Of a stretch of DNA of 64,000 nt, positions 44,611 through 55,227 are shown one piece after another. Position 1 is the stretch's first letter. The number at the start of each line of letters is the position of its first letter. This DNA comes from ZC4RG30 sp963812195 (lineage in GTDB: Bacteria > Pseudomonadota > Gammaproteobacteria > Steroidobacterales > Steroidobacteraceae). The DNA lies in NCBI GenBank assembly GCA_963812195.1, contig CAWEUI010000022.1, positions 69,283 through 133,282 of the forward strand, read 5' to 3'. The translations under genes were made by a program, and so were the position numbers. The notes under the pieces are model-generated. The model saw only the letters and a list, made by a program, of their open reading frames with translations, had not been told where the DNA came from and did no database searches.

Positions 44611-46815
44611 ATGGACATTGCGCAATCGCTGCTAGGCCTGCTCCCAGGTACCAGCGCGAGGCGCACCCCCGGCCTTTCTGATCTGCTCGGCAAGGCCGAG
44701 CTGTACCTGCCGCCCGAGCAGGTCGAAAGGATCCGCCAGGCGGCCGAATTCGGCACCGACGCCCACCAGGGCCAGAAGCGCCTCTCCGGCGAGCCCTACA
44801 TCTCCCACCCGGTGGCGGCCGCCGAGATCCTGGCCGACCTGCACCTGGATGCCGACACGATTGTCGCGGCCATCCTGCACGATGTCATCGAAGACACGCC
44901 GGTGGCCAAGGACGAGATCGCCACGCGCTTCGGCAAGGACGTGGCCGAGATCGTCGACGGTGTCACCAAACTCGACCAGATCAAGTTCAAGAGCCGCGAG
45001 GAAGCGCAGGCCGAGTCCTTCCGCAAGATGCTGCTCGCGATGGTGCGCGACCTGCGCGTCATCATGGTCAAGCTGGCCGACCGCACGCACAACATGCGCA
45101 CGCTGGATGCCATGTCGGCGCCCAAGCGCCGCCAGATCGCGCGCGAGACGCTGGACATCTACGCGCCGGTGGCCGAGCGCCTGGGCCTGTACAAGATCAA
45201 GCTGGAGCTGGAGGACCTGGGCTTCCGCGCGCTGTACCCGCAGCGCTATCGCGTCATCGAACGCGCCCTGAAGCGCGCGCGCGGCAACCAGAAGGAATTC
45301 CTCGGCAAGATCCAGGCGCAGCTCGAACAATCGATGAAGAAGGCCGGCATCCCCGGCAAGGTCGAGTCGCGCGAGAAGCATCTGTACAGCATCTACAAGA
45401 AGATGCGGCGCAAGCGCTCGTTGCTGGCGCAGGTGGTGGATGTCTACGGGCTGCGCATCCTGGTGGATTCGGTCGACACCTGCTATCGCGTGCTGGGCGT
45501 GGTGCATGCCACGTTCCGCCCCATGCCCGGGCGCTTCAAGGACTACATCGCCATTCCGCGCGTCAACGGTTACCAGTCCCTGCACACCACCCTGTTCGGA
45601 CCCAACGGCGTGCCGATCGAGGTGCAGATCCGCACCAGCGACATGCACAACGTGGCCGAATCGGGCGTGGCCGCGCACTGGAAGTACAAGACCCGCGGCG
45701 GCAAGGACCAGAACAAGGACAAGGACGCCGGCCACGATTCCGCGCAGCAGGAACGCGCGCGGGCCTGGATCAATCACCTGATGGAGATGCAGGCCAGCGG
45801 CAACGCCGAGGAGTTCATCGAGAGCGTGAAGGTGGACCTGTTCCCGGACAAGGTTTACGTGTTCACGCCCAAGGGCGCGATCCTGCGCCTGCCGCGCGGC
45901 GCCACGGTGGTGGATTTCGCCTATGCCGTGCACACCGACATCGGCAATCGCTGCGTCGCCGCCAAGGTGGACCGGCGCCTGGCCCCGCTGCGCACGGTGC
46001 TGCGCAACGGCCAGACCGTGCAGATCATCACCGCCAAGGGCGCCTCGCCCAACCCCTCCTGGGTGAACTTCGTGGCCACCGCCAAGGCGCGCAGTTCCAT
46101 CCGCCATTACCTGAAGACCCTGCAACGCTCCGAGGCCATCGAACTGGGCCAGCAGCTGCTCAATGCCGCGCTGGCCGAATTCGATCTGGAAGTGGATCAG
46201 GTGCAGCCGGCCGTCATGAACCAGGCGTTGCAGGAGTTCAACATCAAGGACCAGGCCGAGCTGCTGGCGCAGATCGGCCTGGGCGAGCGCCTGGCGCCGC
46301 TGGTGGCGCGCCGCCTGCTGCCCGGCGGGCACGACGAGGCGGGCAAGATCACGCCGTTGACCGTGGCGGGCACAGAAGGGCTGCTGGTCACTTACGCGCG
46401 CTGCTGCCGGCCCATCCCGGACGATCCGATCATCGCCTTCCTGTCGGCCGGGCGCGGCATCGTCATCCACCGCGAGACCTGCGGCAATGTCGAGGACTAC
46501 CACAGGCACCCCGAGAAATGGCAGCCGGTGGCCTGGCAGAAGGACATCAACCGCTACTTCAGCGCGGAGATCCGCTGCGAGGCCGCCAACAAGATCGGCA
46601 TGCTGGCCAGCCTGTCGGCCGCCATTGCCAGCACCGGCACCAACATCGGCGATGCCAAGGTCGAGGTGAAGGACGGCGACGTGTCGGCGTTCCGCTTCGA
46701 AGTGGAAGTGAAGGATCGCAAGCAACTGGCCAACGTTGTGCGTACCATTCGCCAGAGCCCCGAGGTACTGCGCGTATCGCGCTACCAGGCATCACGCCGG
46801 AGCAGCGAGGAATGA
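44611..46815 (+). CDS. spoT: bifunctional (p)ppGpp synthetase/hydrolase SpoT
   Basis: A 734-residue RelA/SpoT protein. The N-terminal HD hydrolase domain has YISHPVAAAEILADLHLDAD and the HDxxED motif at residues 90-95 (ILHDVIEDT). The synthetase domain has VYGLRILVDSVDTCYRVLGV and GRFKDYIAIPRVNGYQSLHT. RFKD is the RxKD signature of bifunctional enzymes, not the acidic version of RelA. The TGS domain (VYVFTPKGAILRLPRGATVV), a conserved cysteine region (TYARCCRPIPDDPI) and a C-terminal ACT domain follow. It overlaps ridA by four bases (ATGA). Confidence 0.95.
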   Translation: MDIAQSLLGLLPGTSARRTPGLSDLLGKAELYLPPEQVERIRQAAEFGTDAHQGQKRLSGEPYISHPVAAAEILADLHLDADTIVAAILHDVIEDTPVAKDEIATRFGKDVAEIVDGVTKLDQIKFKSREEAQAESFRKMLLAMVRDLRVIMVKLADRTHNMRTLDAMSAPKRRQIARETLDIYAPVAERLGLYKIKLELEDLGFRALYPQRYRVIERALKRARGNQKEFLGKIQAQLEQSMKKAGIPGKVESREKHLYSIYKKMRRKRSLLAQVVDVYGLRILVDSVDTCYRVLGVVHATFRPMPGRFKDYIAIPRVNGYQSLHTTLFGPNGVPIEVQIRTSDMHNVAESGVAAHWKYKTRGGKDQNKDKDAGHDSAQQERARAWINHLMEMQASGNAEEFIESVKVDLFPDKVYVFTPKGAILRLPRGATVVDFAYAVHTDIGNRCVAAKVDRRLAPLRTVLRNGQTVQIITAKGASPNPSWVNFVATAKARSSIRHYLKTLQRSEAIELGQQLLNAALAEFDLEVDQVQPAVMNQALQEFNIKDQAELLAQIGLGERLAPLVARRLLPGGHDEAGKITPLTVAGTEGLLVTYARCCRPIPDDPIIAFLSAGRGIVIHRETCGNVEDYHRHPEKWQPVAWQKDINRYFSAEIRCEAANKIGMLASLSAAIASTGTNIGDAKVEVKDGDVSAFRFEVEVKDRKQLANVVRTIRQSPEVLRVSRYQASRRSSEE

Positions 46816-47192
46816 GCCGCGAAGCCATCAACACCACCGACGCACCCGCGGCCATCGGCCCCTACTCGCAGGCCATCAGGACCGGCAACCTGGTGTTCCT
46901 GTCGGGCCAGATCCCGCTCGACCCGTCCAGTGGCGAGCTGGTCAGCGGCGACATCGACACCGAGACCCGCCGCGTGTTCGACAACCTGCGCGCCGTGGCC
47001 GCGGCGGCCGGCGGATCGCTGGACGATGCCGTGAAGGTCAATGTCTACCTCACCGACCTGGGTCACTTCGCCCGGGTCAACGAGATCATGGCCGGCTACT
47101 TCAAGCTGCCCTACCCGGCACGCGCGGCAGTGCAGGTGGCTGCATTGCCACGCGGTGCGCGCGTGGAGGTGGAGTGCGTGCTGAGCCTGTAG
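46812..47192 (+). CDS. ridA: RidA-family reactive intermediate/imine deaminase
   Basis: A 126-residue protein of the YjgF/YER057c/UK114 family that hydrolyses reactive enamine/imine intermediates. It has APAAIGPYSQAIRTGNLVFL, SGQIPLDPSSGELV, DAVKVNVYLTDLGHFARVNE and PARAAVQVAALPRGARVEVE; the Arg in PARAAVQV is the substrate-binding residue. The ATG overlaps the spoT stop. In E. coli the place between spoT and recG is held by trmH, whereas ridA here is common in other gammaproteobacteria. Confidence 0.93.
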   Translation: MSREAINTTDAPAAIGPYSQAIRTGNLVFLSGQIPLDPSSGELVSGDIDTETRRVFDNLRAVAAAAGGSLDDAVKVNVYLTDLGHFARVNEIMAGYFKLPYPARAAVQVAALPRGARVEVECVLSL

Positions 47193-49248
47193 CACGCGCC
47201 ACCGCAGGCGCCGCGCGCAGGGGCAGAATCTCCGGCAAGGACCAGGCGGCGGCGGCCGGCACCGATCCGCTGTTCCTGCTGCCCGCGCGGTACGAGGATC
47301 GCACCCGCATCACGCCCATCGGTGCGCTTGCCCCCGGCAGCCGTGCCGTCGTCGAGGGGGAGGTGCAGATCGCCGATGTCGTGTTCCGGCGCCGCCGCGC
47401 GCTGCTGGTGCGCATTTCGGACGGCTCGGGATTCCTGAACCTGCGCTTCTTCTACTTTTCGCGCAGCCAGCAGCAGGGCTTTGCGCGCGGCGCGCGGCTG
47501 CGCTGCTTCGGCGAGGCGCGGCGCGGACCCAAGGGCCTGGAGATGGTGCACCCCGAGTACCGCCACCTCGGCGCCGAACCGCAGGCACTGGATGATCGCC
47601 TGACACCGATCTATCCGCTGAGCGAGGGCCAGACCCAGGGGCGCGTGCGCGCCGCGGTGAACAAGGCGCTGGCGCGACTGGCCGCCAGCCCGGCCGAAGA
47701 CCTGCTGCCGGCCAGCGTGATCACGCGCCTGCAGCTGCCCTCGCTGGCCGCGGCGCTGGAGTTCGTGCATCACCCCCCGGTCGGCACGTCGCTGGCAACG
47801 CTTGCCACCGGTACGCATCCGGCCCAGCGGCGGCTGGCATTCGAGGAACTGCTGGCCCATCAGCTGGCGCTGATGCAGCTCAAGGTCCGGGTGCAGCGCG
47901 AACCGGCGCCGGCACTGGCCGATGCCGCCGGGCTGGCGGCGCGGTTCGTGGCGGCGCTGCCCTTTGCGCTGACCGGCGCGCAAAGCCGTGTGCTGCGGGA
48001 GGTCGAGGCGGACCTGGCGCGCGAGCTGCCCATGATGCGGCTGGTGCAGGGCGACGTGGGTTGCGGCAAGACGGTCGTGGCCGCGGCCGCGGCCGCGCGC
48101 GCCGTCGGCAGCGACGCGCAGGCCGCGTTGATGGCGCCCACCGAGCTGCTGGCCGAGCAGCACGCGCGCTCGCTGGACGCCTGGTTCCGTCCGCTGGGCG
48201 TCACGGTGGCATTGCTGTCCGGCTCGCAGCCGGCGCGCACGCGGCGCAGCGCCCTGCAAGCCGTGGCCAGTGGCGAGGTACACATTGCCGTGGGCACGCA
48301 TGCGCTGTTCCAGGAAGGCGTGAGCTTCCGTGATCTGGCGCTGGTCGATCGTCGACGAGCAACACCGCTTCGGCGTGCAGCAGCGCATGCAGCTGGCACA
48401 GAAGGGCGCGCGCAGCGGGCGCGTGCCGCATCAACTGATCATGACCGCCACACCGATTCCGCGCACGCTGGCGATGAGCGCCTATGCGGATCTGGACGTG
48501 TCGGTGATCGACGAGTTGCCGCCCGGCCGCACGCCGATCGTCACCGCGCAGGTGTCCCAGGCCAGGCGCGACAAGGTGGTCGAACGCATCCGTGCCCGGT
48601 GCCGCGAAGGGCGGCAGGCCTACTGGGTGTGCACCATCATCGAGGAATCCGAGGAATTGCGCGCGCAGGCGGCCGAGGAAACCGCCGCGCAGCTCACCGA
48701 GGCACTGCCCGAACTGCGCGTCGGCCTGGTGCACGGCCGCATGCCGTCCCGGGCAAAGAACAAGGCCATGCAGGAATTCAAGGCCGGCCGCACCCAGCTG
48801 CTGGTGGCGACCACGGTGATCGAGGTGGGCGTGGACGTGCCCAACGCCAGCCTGATGGTCATCGAGAATGCCGAGCGCATGGGCCTGGCGCAGCTGCACC
48901 AGCTGCGCGGGCGCGTGGGTCGCGGCGCGCAGGAATCCTACTGCCTGCTGCTGTACCAGGAGCCGCGCTCGCAACTGGCGCGCGAACGCCTGGACATCCT
49001 GTGCGAGAGCACCGACGGCTTCGTGATCGCGCAGAAGGACCTGGAACTGCGCGGGCCCGGGCGAGCTGCTCGGCACGCGCCAGACCGGCCTGGCCACACT
49101 CAACGTCGCGGACCTCATCCGCGATGCCGACCTGCTGCCACAGGTGCGGCAGACAGCCGAAGGGCTGTTGCGGGACAATGCCGGCTGCATCGCGGCGCTG
49201 CGCCAGCGCTGGATCGGAAACGCGGAAGAATATGGCCGGGTCGGCTGA
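47174..49248 (+). CDS. recG: ATP-dependent DNA helicase RecG, frame broken at least twice
   Basis: The first frame carries LFLLPARYEDRTRITPIGAL, FALTGAQSRVLREVEADLAR and Walker A RLVQGDVGCGKTVVAAAAAA. Near 48342-48350 the frame shifts, and the next one gives IVDEQHRFGVQQRMQLAQKG (motif II DEQH), MTATPIPRTLAMSAYADLDV, VATTVIEVGVDVPNASLMVI and QLRGRVGRGAQESYCLLLYQ. Near 49055-49062 it shifts again to GELLGTRQTGLATLNVADLI and the C-terminus, stop at 49248. A GTG at 47174, overlapping ridA, would give about 691 residues, the usual RecG length. However, the first 30 residues do not show the usual LTGVG pattern, so that start or another nearby indel is unsure. Confidence 0.85.
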
Positions 49249-50145
49249 CACAATCCTGTACGGGTGGCGGGGCGCGCCGCTGCTGCGCCGGCTCACGCGC
49301 CACGCGCAGCTGATGCGCCTGAACCGCCCGATCGGCATCGGCCTGCTGCTGTGGCCCACGCTGTGGTCACTGTGGATCGCGGCACGCGGCCTGCCCGGTG
49401 CGCCCACCGTGCCGACCGTGAAGCTGCTGGTGATCTTCATCCTCGGCACCGTGGTCATGCGCTCGGCCGGCTGCGTGGTCAACGATCTGGCCGATCGCAA
49501 CATCGATCCGCAGGTCAGGCGCACCAAGGGCCGTCCGCTGGCGCTGCGCCTGCTCTCGCCCTACGAAGCCCTGGCATCGTTCACCGTGCTGGTACTGGTG
49601 GCGCTGGGGCTGGTGCTGCTTGCTGGGCGCGCGCACGGCGCTGTACGCGATCGTCGGCGCCGCGCTGACGGTCAGCTATCCATTCGCCAAGCGCTTCTTC
49701 GCCTTGCCGCAGTTCTGGCTGGGCGCGGCCTTCGGCTGGGCCATCCCGCTGGCCTTTGTCGCCACGCTGGGCGGGGTGCCACGGCTGGGCTGGCTGCTGT
49801 TCATCGTGACCATCCTGTGGGCCGGTGTCTACGACACGCAATACGCGATGGTGGACCGGGATGACGACCTGAAGGCCGGCGTGCAATCCACCGCCATCGC
49901 CTTCGGCGACATGGACAAACTGCTGATCGGCGTGATGCAGCTGATGGTGCTGGGGGGCCTTGCCTTCACGGGCCATGCCCTGCAGTTGCGACTGGCCGTT
50001 CTGGCTGGCGCTCGCGGCGGCGGCGCTGTTGTTCGGTTACCAGCAGTGGCTGATCCGTGGCCGGGATCGCAGCCAGTGTTTCAAGGCTTTCCTGAACAAC
50101 AACTGGGTGGGACTGATCATCCTGGTTGGCATTGCCGCGACATGA
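49232..50145 (+). CDS. ubiA: 4-hydroxybenzoate octaprenyltransferase UbiA, frame broken twice
   Basis: The first frame from the ATG at 49232 gives LMRLNRPIGIGLLLWPTLWS and the prenyl-diphosphate-binding aspartates in CVVNDLADRNIDPQVRRTKG. The frame moves near 49612-49622 and continues with TALYAIVGAALTVSYPFAKR and the second Asp motif YDTQYAMVDRDDDLKAGVQS. Near 49990-49998 it moves once more to WPFWLALAAAALLFGYQQWL and NNNWVGLIILVGIAAT, stop at 50145. The corrected protein has about 303 residues and eight or nine membrane helices. It catalyses the membrane step of ubiquinone synthesis. Its start overlaps the recG end by 17 bases. Confidence 0.87.
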
Positions 50146-50161
50146 GCGACGGAGCGAATTG

Positions 50162-50788
50162 ATGACCAGGCGCCAGATCTACCCGCTGTTTTCGACCCCG
50201 GTGTACGTCAACAACGTGGGCGAGTTCGACAAGCCGGATCTCAAGGGTCTGGAGTACACGCACGTTACGCCGGAGGGCGAGTCGTTCCCCTTCCTCAGCT
50301 CGGTCGACAAGAACGTGCTGGAACGCCCCGAACTGAGCCACATCCGCAAGATCATCGAAACGGAGATCGAGTTCTGCGCGCGGGAGATCTACGCCATCAC
50401 GCCCAGCGCCCGGTTCTACATCACGAATTCCTGGGTCAATATCTACGGGCGCGGCGACCAGGCCGGCGCCCACCTGCATCACAACTCGCTGCTGTCCGGG
50501 GTGCTGTACCTGCAGACCGCGGACGCCGGCGGCGAGATCGTGTTTCACAAGGACATGCACAGCCCGAGCACGTTTCCCCTGGCGCTGGATCCGGAGGTGG
50601 TCTCCTCCAACATCTACAACTGCCGCAGCTGGGGATATCGGCCCGCGACCAACGACATCTGCATATTCCCCTCCCACCTGTCCCACTCCGTGCAGCCCAA
50701 CGAATCCGAGCAGGCCCGCTGGTCCCTGGCATTCAACGTCTTTGTCAAGGGACAGTTCGGGGCCATCCACAAACTGCACCTGAAGTAG
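50162..50788 (+). CDS. 2OG-Fe(II) oxygenase-like protein (TIGR02466-type)
   Basis: A 208-residue soluble protein: MTRRQIYPLFSTPVYVNNVG at the start, SWVNIYGRGDQAGAHLHHNS, LLSGVLYLQTADAGGEIVFH and IFPSHLSHSVQPNESEQARW. The H-x-H/N motif in AHLHHN, the later His in SHLSHSV and the double-stranded beta-helix pattern fit the putative 2OG-Fe(II) oxygenase family often found next to TonB-dependent receptors and tryptophan halogenases in Caulobacter-like and xanthomonad-like genomes. The ATG at 50162 lies 16 bases after ubiA. The receptor gene begins about 190 bases downstream with its own promoter. Confidence 0.75.
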   Translation: MTRRQIYPLFSTPVYVNNVGEFDKPDLKGLEYTHVTPEGESFPFLSSVDKNVLERPELSHIRKIIETEIEFCAREIYAITPSARFYITNSWVNIYGRGDQAGAHLHHNSLLSGVLYLQTADAGGEIVFHKDMHSPSTFPLALDPEVVSSNIYNCRSWGYRPATNDICIFPSHLSHSVQPNESEQARWSLAFNVFVKGQFGAIHKLHLK

Positions 50789-50861
50789 GCGCCGGCACTG
50801 CCCGCGCCTGACTACCGGGCAAACTGGTAGTGACGACACTAGCTTGGGATCACTTCTTAAG

Positions 50862-50890
50862 TTGATTACGCCATGCGAATGGTCGTATAA
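50862..50890 (+). promoter_or_regulatory. sigma-70-like promoter of the TonB-dependent receptor gene
   Basis: TTGATT at 50862-50867, a 17-base spacer, then GTATAA at 50885-50890. It lies 84 bases before the ATG of the receptor. The leader then holds GGGGG at 50966-50970 as a probable ribosome binding site. Read by eye only. Confidence 0.5.
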
Positions 50891-50974
50891 GGCATGAAGC
50901 GTTTTTCCGGGACTTGCGCAGACAATTCCCGGCAGGGCGTGGATTACACAAGAAACGTCTGTTCCGGGGGAATC

Positions 50975-53900
50975 ATGAATTCACGTACTTTGGCTTCCAG
51001 GCCGGCATCCGGCCGTGCCTCGTCGAACTGGCTCGTTTCCGCCGCAGTAGCGGCGGCGATTGCCGGTTCCATGGCCGCACCGACTGTCCGCGCCGCCGAC
51101 TCGGCCAACTCCGCCGACCAGGAACTGGCAACAGTCACCGTCACCGGCTCGCGCATTGCGCGCCGCGATTTCGATGCACCCAGCCCGGTCGTCACCGTGT
51201 CGACGGAATGCCTTTGAGCAGTCCTCGACCACCGGAATGGAATCCGTACTCAACCAGCTGCCGCAGTTCTCTCCAACCGGCACGCAGTTCTCCTCCAGCA
51301 TCCAGAGCGGCACCACGCAAAGCCCCGGTGCGGCCACGCTGAACCTGCGCGGCCTGGGCACCAACCGCAACCTGGTGCTGATCGACGGCCGCCGGCCGCA
51401 GCCGTCCAACGCCGCGCTGGTGGTGGACATCAACACGATTCCACAAGCGGCCATCCAGGGCGTGGAAGTCATCACCGGCGGCGCCTCGGCCGTGTACGGC
51501 CCGGACGCCATGGCCGGCGTGGTGAACTTCATCCTGAAGAAGAACTTCCAGGGGCTCACCGTCGACGCCCAGACCGGCGTCACCCAGGAAGGTGACGGCC
51601 AGGAACACCACGTCAGCGCCCTGATGGGCATGAACTCGGCCGACGGCCGCGGCAACATCATGATCGGCCTGGACTGGAACAAGCGCGATCCGGTCTACAC
51701 GAAGGATCGCAGCTTCTATGTCGACGGCTGGATGGACCCGAACAACGCCAGTGGCGGATTCATGAGCCCGCCCTCCTACGCCGGCGGTCAGTCGCTGGGA
51801 GGATTGAACAGCCCCTCGCAGGCCGCCATCGACGCGGCGTTCCCGATGGCGCCGGCCGGCTCCATCGGCCCGACGTCCGAGTTCCGCTTCAACCCGGACG
51901 GTTCGCTGTTCGTGGCACAGCAGGGCTACGGCTACACCGGGCCGCTGAACGACCTGAATGCCGGGCGCTACACGATGATCAAGAAGCTGGCCAACGGCAA
52001 CCTGGACCAGATGTTCACGGATGGCTACGTGTCCACGCCGCTGACCCGCTACTCGATCTTCGGACGCGGCACCTTCGACTTCAACGACGACATCAGTGCA
52101 TTCACGCAGTTCAACTACAACCACGTGAAGGTCACGCAGCGCGGTGGCTATCCGCCGGCCATCACCATCTGGCAGGCCCCCATCCCGCGCGATGGCCGGA
52201 CGCTGCCCGCCGCACTGAACACATTGCTGGACTCGCGCGCCAATCCGAATGCTGACTGGAGCCTTTACCAGGTAATGGACTACAACGGCCCGGTGCAGCC
52301 GGTCAGCACCAGCAACGTCTGGCAGCTGTTGGCCGGCCTGAACGGCAAGCTCGGTGTGAAGGACTGGACCTGGGATGCCTATGGTTCGCACGGCGAGACC
52401 AGCAACGATTTCGACGAGCAGCAGCTTCCCTCACTGCAGCTGTATCAGAAGCTGGTGGCGGCGCCCAACTTCGGCGTGAACGGCTCCGTTGTCGGCACAC
52501 CGTTTGGCTATACGCTGACCTGCGACACCGGCCTGCCGGTGTTCAGCCAGTTCACGCCCAGCGACCAGTGCATGGCCGCCATCCAGTCGAACCTGCACAA
52601 TTTCACCAAGCTGACGCAGAACATCGTCGAGGTCGACCTGCAGGGTGGCACCTTCGACCTGCCGGCAGGACAGGTACGCGCCTCGATCGGTGCGGACTAC
52701 CGCAAGGAGACCTTCTCCTACAAGGCGGGCAATCCGGCATCGGACATCCTGGACAACCCCGTTGGCCTGTTCGCCTCCGCCTCCACGGGAGGCAGCACCA
52801 ATGTGAAGGAAATCTACGGCGAGGCGCTGGTCCCGGTCATCAAGAAGCTGGACCTGGAACTGGGCTATCGCTTCTCTGATTTCGACACGGCAGGTGGCAC
52901 GAATACCTACAAGGCACTGTTCACCTGGAAGGCCCTGGACCAGGTCACGTTCCGCGGCGGCTACCAGTTCGCCACGCGTGCACCGAACATCGCCGAGCTG
53001 TACACGTCACCGACACTCAACGTGGTGGGCTTCACGGGCGGTGACCCCTGCTCCGTGTCCACGCGTCTGCCCTACGGCAACCTGCCGCCCGGCAACACGT
53101 TCTCGCCGGCACCGGCCAACCCGAACTACCTGGCCGTGCAGGCGCTGTGCCGGGCGATCATCGGCAACAACACGTCGCAGTTTGACCAGCAGACCTACAA
53201 CACGCCCAACGGACCGGACGGTTTCACTCGCCAGAGCCCGCCCTACTTCCCGCTGGAAATCGAGGTGAACCAGGGCAATCCGAACGTAAACCCCGAGAAG
53301 GGCAAGACCTGGACGTTGGGCACCGTGATCACCGACCCGTTCGGCTGGCGCGGCCTCAGGCTGACGCTGGACTACTACCACATCAACCTGACCGATGCGA
53401 TCTCGCCGATCTCCTCGCGTACCGTCTACGACCTGTGCTTCAACGCCAACGGCACCAGCAATCCGAGCCTGGATGTCAGCAATCCGTACTGCCAGCTGAT
53501 CACCCGTAATCCGGTGACCGGTGACCGGCAGCAGGTGATTGCCGAGTACTCCAACCTGGGGACGATCAAGACCCAGGGTGTGGACGTGAGTGCGGCGTAC
53601 ACCATGCCGATGGGACCGGGCAGCTTCACGGCGAGCACGCAGCTGAACTACCTGGACAAGTTCGACTACCAGACCGATCCCACTTCACCATTGGTCCACG
53701 CCAAGGGAACTCTGGACCAGGGCGGCCAGTTCGACTGGCGCGCGACAACCAGGTTCGGCTACAGCTGGGACAACTGGAACGTGGGCCTGAGCTGGCGCTT
53801 CCTGTCATCCATCAAGGATGCCTCCGCGTCACTGGATCCCACCACGCCCATCCTGGGCATGCCGTCCTACCACCTGTTCGGCCTCAATGGCAGCTACAAG

Positions 53901-54065
53901 TTGGGTCGGTATGAGCTGCGGGCCGGTGTCGACAACCTGTTCAACAAGCGGCCGCTGGTGGTTGGCGCCAATCCGGGTGTGGACAGCAACACGGATCAGA
54001 CCAATCCCGGCTTCTATGACACGCTCGGCCGCCGTTACTACTTCGGTGTGAAGGCCTCCTTCTAA
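50975..54065 (+). CDS. TonB-dependent receptor, frame broken once near the N-terminus
   Basis: The first frame holds a signal peptide (LVSAAVAAAIAGSMAAPTVR) and the TonB-box-proximal ELATVTVTGSRIARRDFDAP. It breaks near 51205-51212. The other frame continues with SSTTGMESVLNQLPQFSPTG, NLRGLGTNRNLVLIDGRRPQ and VEVITGGASAVYGPDAMAGV (plug domain), then a large 22-strand barrel (NPNVNPEKGKTWTLGTVITD), ending RRYYFGVKASF with a C-terminal Phe. The corrected length is about 1029 residues. Large receptors with the GSRI motif are abundant in Steroidobacter/Xanthomonas/Caulobacter-like bacteria and import scarce polymers, peptides or cofactors. Two 2OG-Fe(II) oxygenase-like genes flank it. The ligand is unknown. 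Confidence 0.9.
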
Positions 54066-54092
54066 ACCGATCGGCACAGGCCAACCTGGAAA

Positions 54093-54122
54093 GGGGCGGT
54101 GAACGAAAGTTCACCGCCCCTG
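54093..54122 (+). terminator. strong intrinsic terminator after the TonB-dependent receptor gene
   Basis: A perfect 13-base-pair stem, AGGGGCGGTGAAC with GTTCACCGCCCCT, around a GAAA tetraloop, followed by a short T-containing tract (GTTCTTT). It sits 27 bases after the receptor stop and just before the end of the convergent prolyl-hydroxylase-like gene, so it may work in both directions. Confidence 0.8.
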
Positions 54123-54142
54123 TTCTTTGGAGGTGGCCGCCG

Positions 54143-55201
54143 TCAGCGCGTCGGCCGGCTACGCACGAACTGCGTGATGATCCATTTCTCGCCGCGGGTG
54201 GTCGGACAACCGGCATGCAGCATGCGCAGGTCCGGTGTCAGGTCCGCCAGTGCGTTGACGAAGTAGATGCCATCGCCGGTGCCGCCGCGATGCGAGAAGC
54301 CCAGCGTCGGAAAACTGGTCTCGCCGCCCTCGTACTCGTCGTTGAGATAGATCAGGAAGGTGATGATTCGCTGGCCATTGCGGGCGATCTCACCGGCGTA
54401 GTCGGTGGTGGAAGCCGGGTCCACGAAATCGTAGTGGTCCGAAATCTGCTCGCCGCCCGGCGCATAGTGCAGCACCGACGGCGCCTCCATGTGCCGCTCC
54501 GGGATTCCACAGGCAGCCGCCATGCGGGCCTGCAGCAGTACGTGCGCCAGTTCCACGGCTTGCAGGTCGAAATTGGCGATGGTGTTGCTGCGTTGGGTGT
54601 CAACGATGTCCGCGCGCGTGTTCGGGTTGTAGACCTTGGCGGGCTCCAGTCGTCCTTCGGCGAGCGAGATGAAGAAGGCGCACAGTTCGGGCCTGACCAT
54701 GCCGGTGAAGGTGCTGACACGTGGCTCGTCGGACTTGATCCGGGCCGGCGGCGCCTTGCGCCAGGCAGCCAGATCCACGGCCGCGGCCACCTCGCGCCAG
54801 GGGGGCTGCGCGGCAGTCGCCGCCCGCCGCGCCAGTTCACGATCGTCACACAGCGCCAGCAACTGGCGTTGCGCGGCGGGCCACCCGCTTTGCGCCGATC
54901 GCCACAGCCAGCCCAGCGCGCTCTTCCAGTCCACGCTGACACCCACCCCAAGGGCCAGTATCGCCGCGGCGCGCGCCGCGCCGGCGCCGCGGCCCGCCTG
55001 CAGCGCCTCACCGATGAATCGCAGTCCTTCGGCGGGCAGGTGCGGCGAGCGATCGCCCGTCAGCAGCCGGATGCCCAGCGCCTCGGTGCAGGCGGCATCA
55101 CCCGCCGTGGTGCCCAGAGCAAGTTCATTGATGGCCCCGTCGTGGTCGCCCTTGGCGTCGCATTGCTGCGCGCGGGTGAGATGCGGGGATGCAGCCGGCA
55201 T
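54143..55201 (-). CDS. prolyl 4-hydroxylase-like 2OG-Fe(II) oxygenase with Sel1-like N-terminal region
   Basis: A 352-residue protein. The N-terminal half is alpha-helical with Ala-rich TPR/Sel1-like repeats (ACTEALGIRLLTGDRSPHLP, SALGWLWRSAQSGWPAAQRQ). The C-terminal half is a prolyl 4-hydroxylase domain: HxD as His256 and Asp258 (SDHYDFVDP), the distal His329 (RMLHAGCPTTRGEKW), the 2OG-binding Lys339, and IITFLIYLNDEYEGGETSFP. The ATG at 55201 was preferred over 55312, which would overlap the COX15-like gene. It begins 26 bases downstream of that gene and converges with the receptor gene. Its substrate is unknown; a link to the receptor is plausible by neighbourhood. Confidence 0.82.
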   Translation of the reverse strand: MPAASPHLTRAQQCDAKGDHDGAINELALGTTAGDAACTEALGIRLLTGDRSPHLPAEGLRFIGEALQAGRGAGAARAAAILALGVGVSVDWKSALGWLWRSAQSGWPAAQRQLLALCDDRELARRAATAAQPPWREVAAAVDLAAWRKAPPARIKSDEPRVSTFTGMVRPELCAFFISLAEGRLEPAKVYNPNTRADIVDTQRSNTIANFDLQAVELAHVLLQARMAAACGIPERHMEAPSVLHYAPGGEQISDHYDFVDPASTTDYAGEIARNGQRIITFLIYLNDEYEGGETSFPTLGFSHRGGTGDGIYFVNALADLTPDLRMLHAGCPTTRGEKWIITQFVRSRPTR

Positions 55202-55227
55202 GGACGTTACCCCCTGGCTCTTGCGGA

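Noticed and set aside
44632..46725. Long open frame on the minus strand opposite spoT (697 codons).
   Set aside because: It is an antisense shadow typical of GC-rich DNA; its product is rich in His, Arg, Gly and Asp with no domain pattern, while the plus strand carries a complete SpoT.
46736..49864. A single open frame of over 1000 codons covering ridA, recG and ubiA.
   Set aside because: Only parts of it agree with RecG and UbiA; the rest is out of register because of indels, so it is not one fusion protein.
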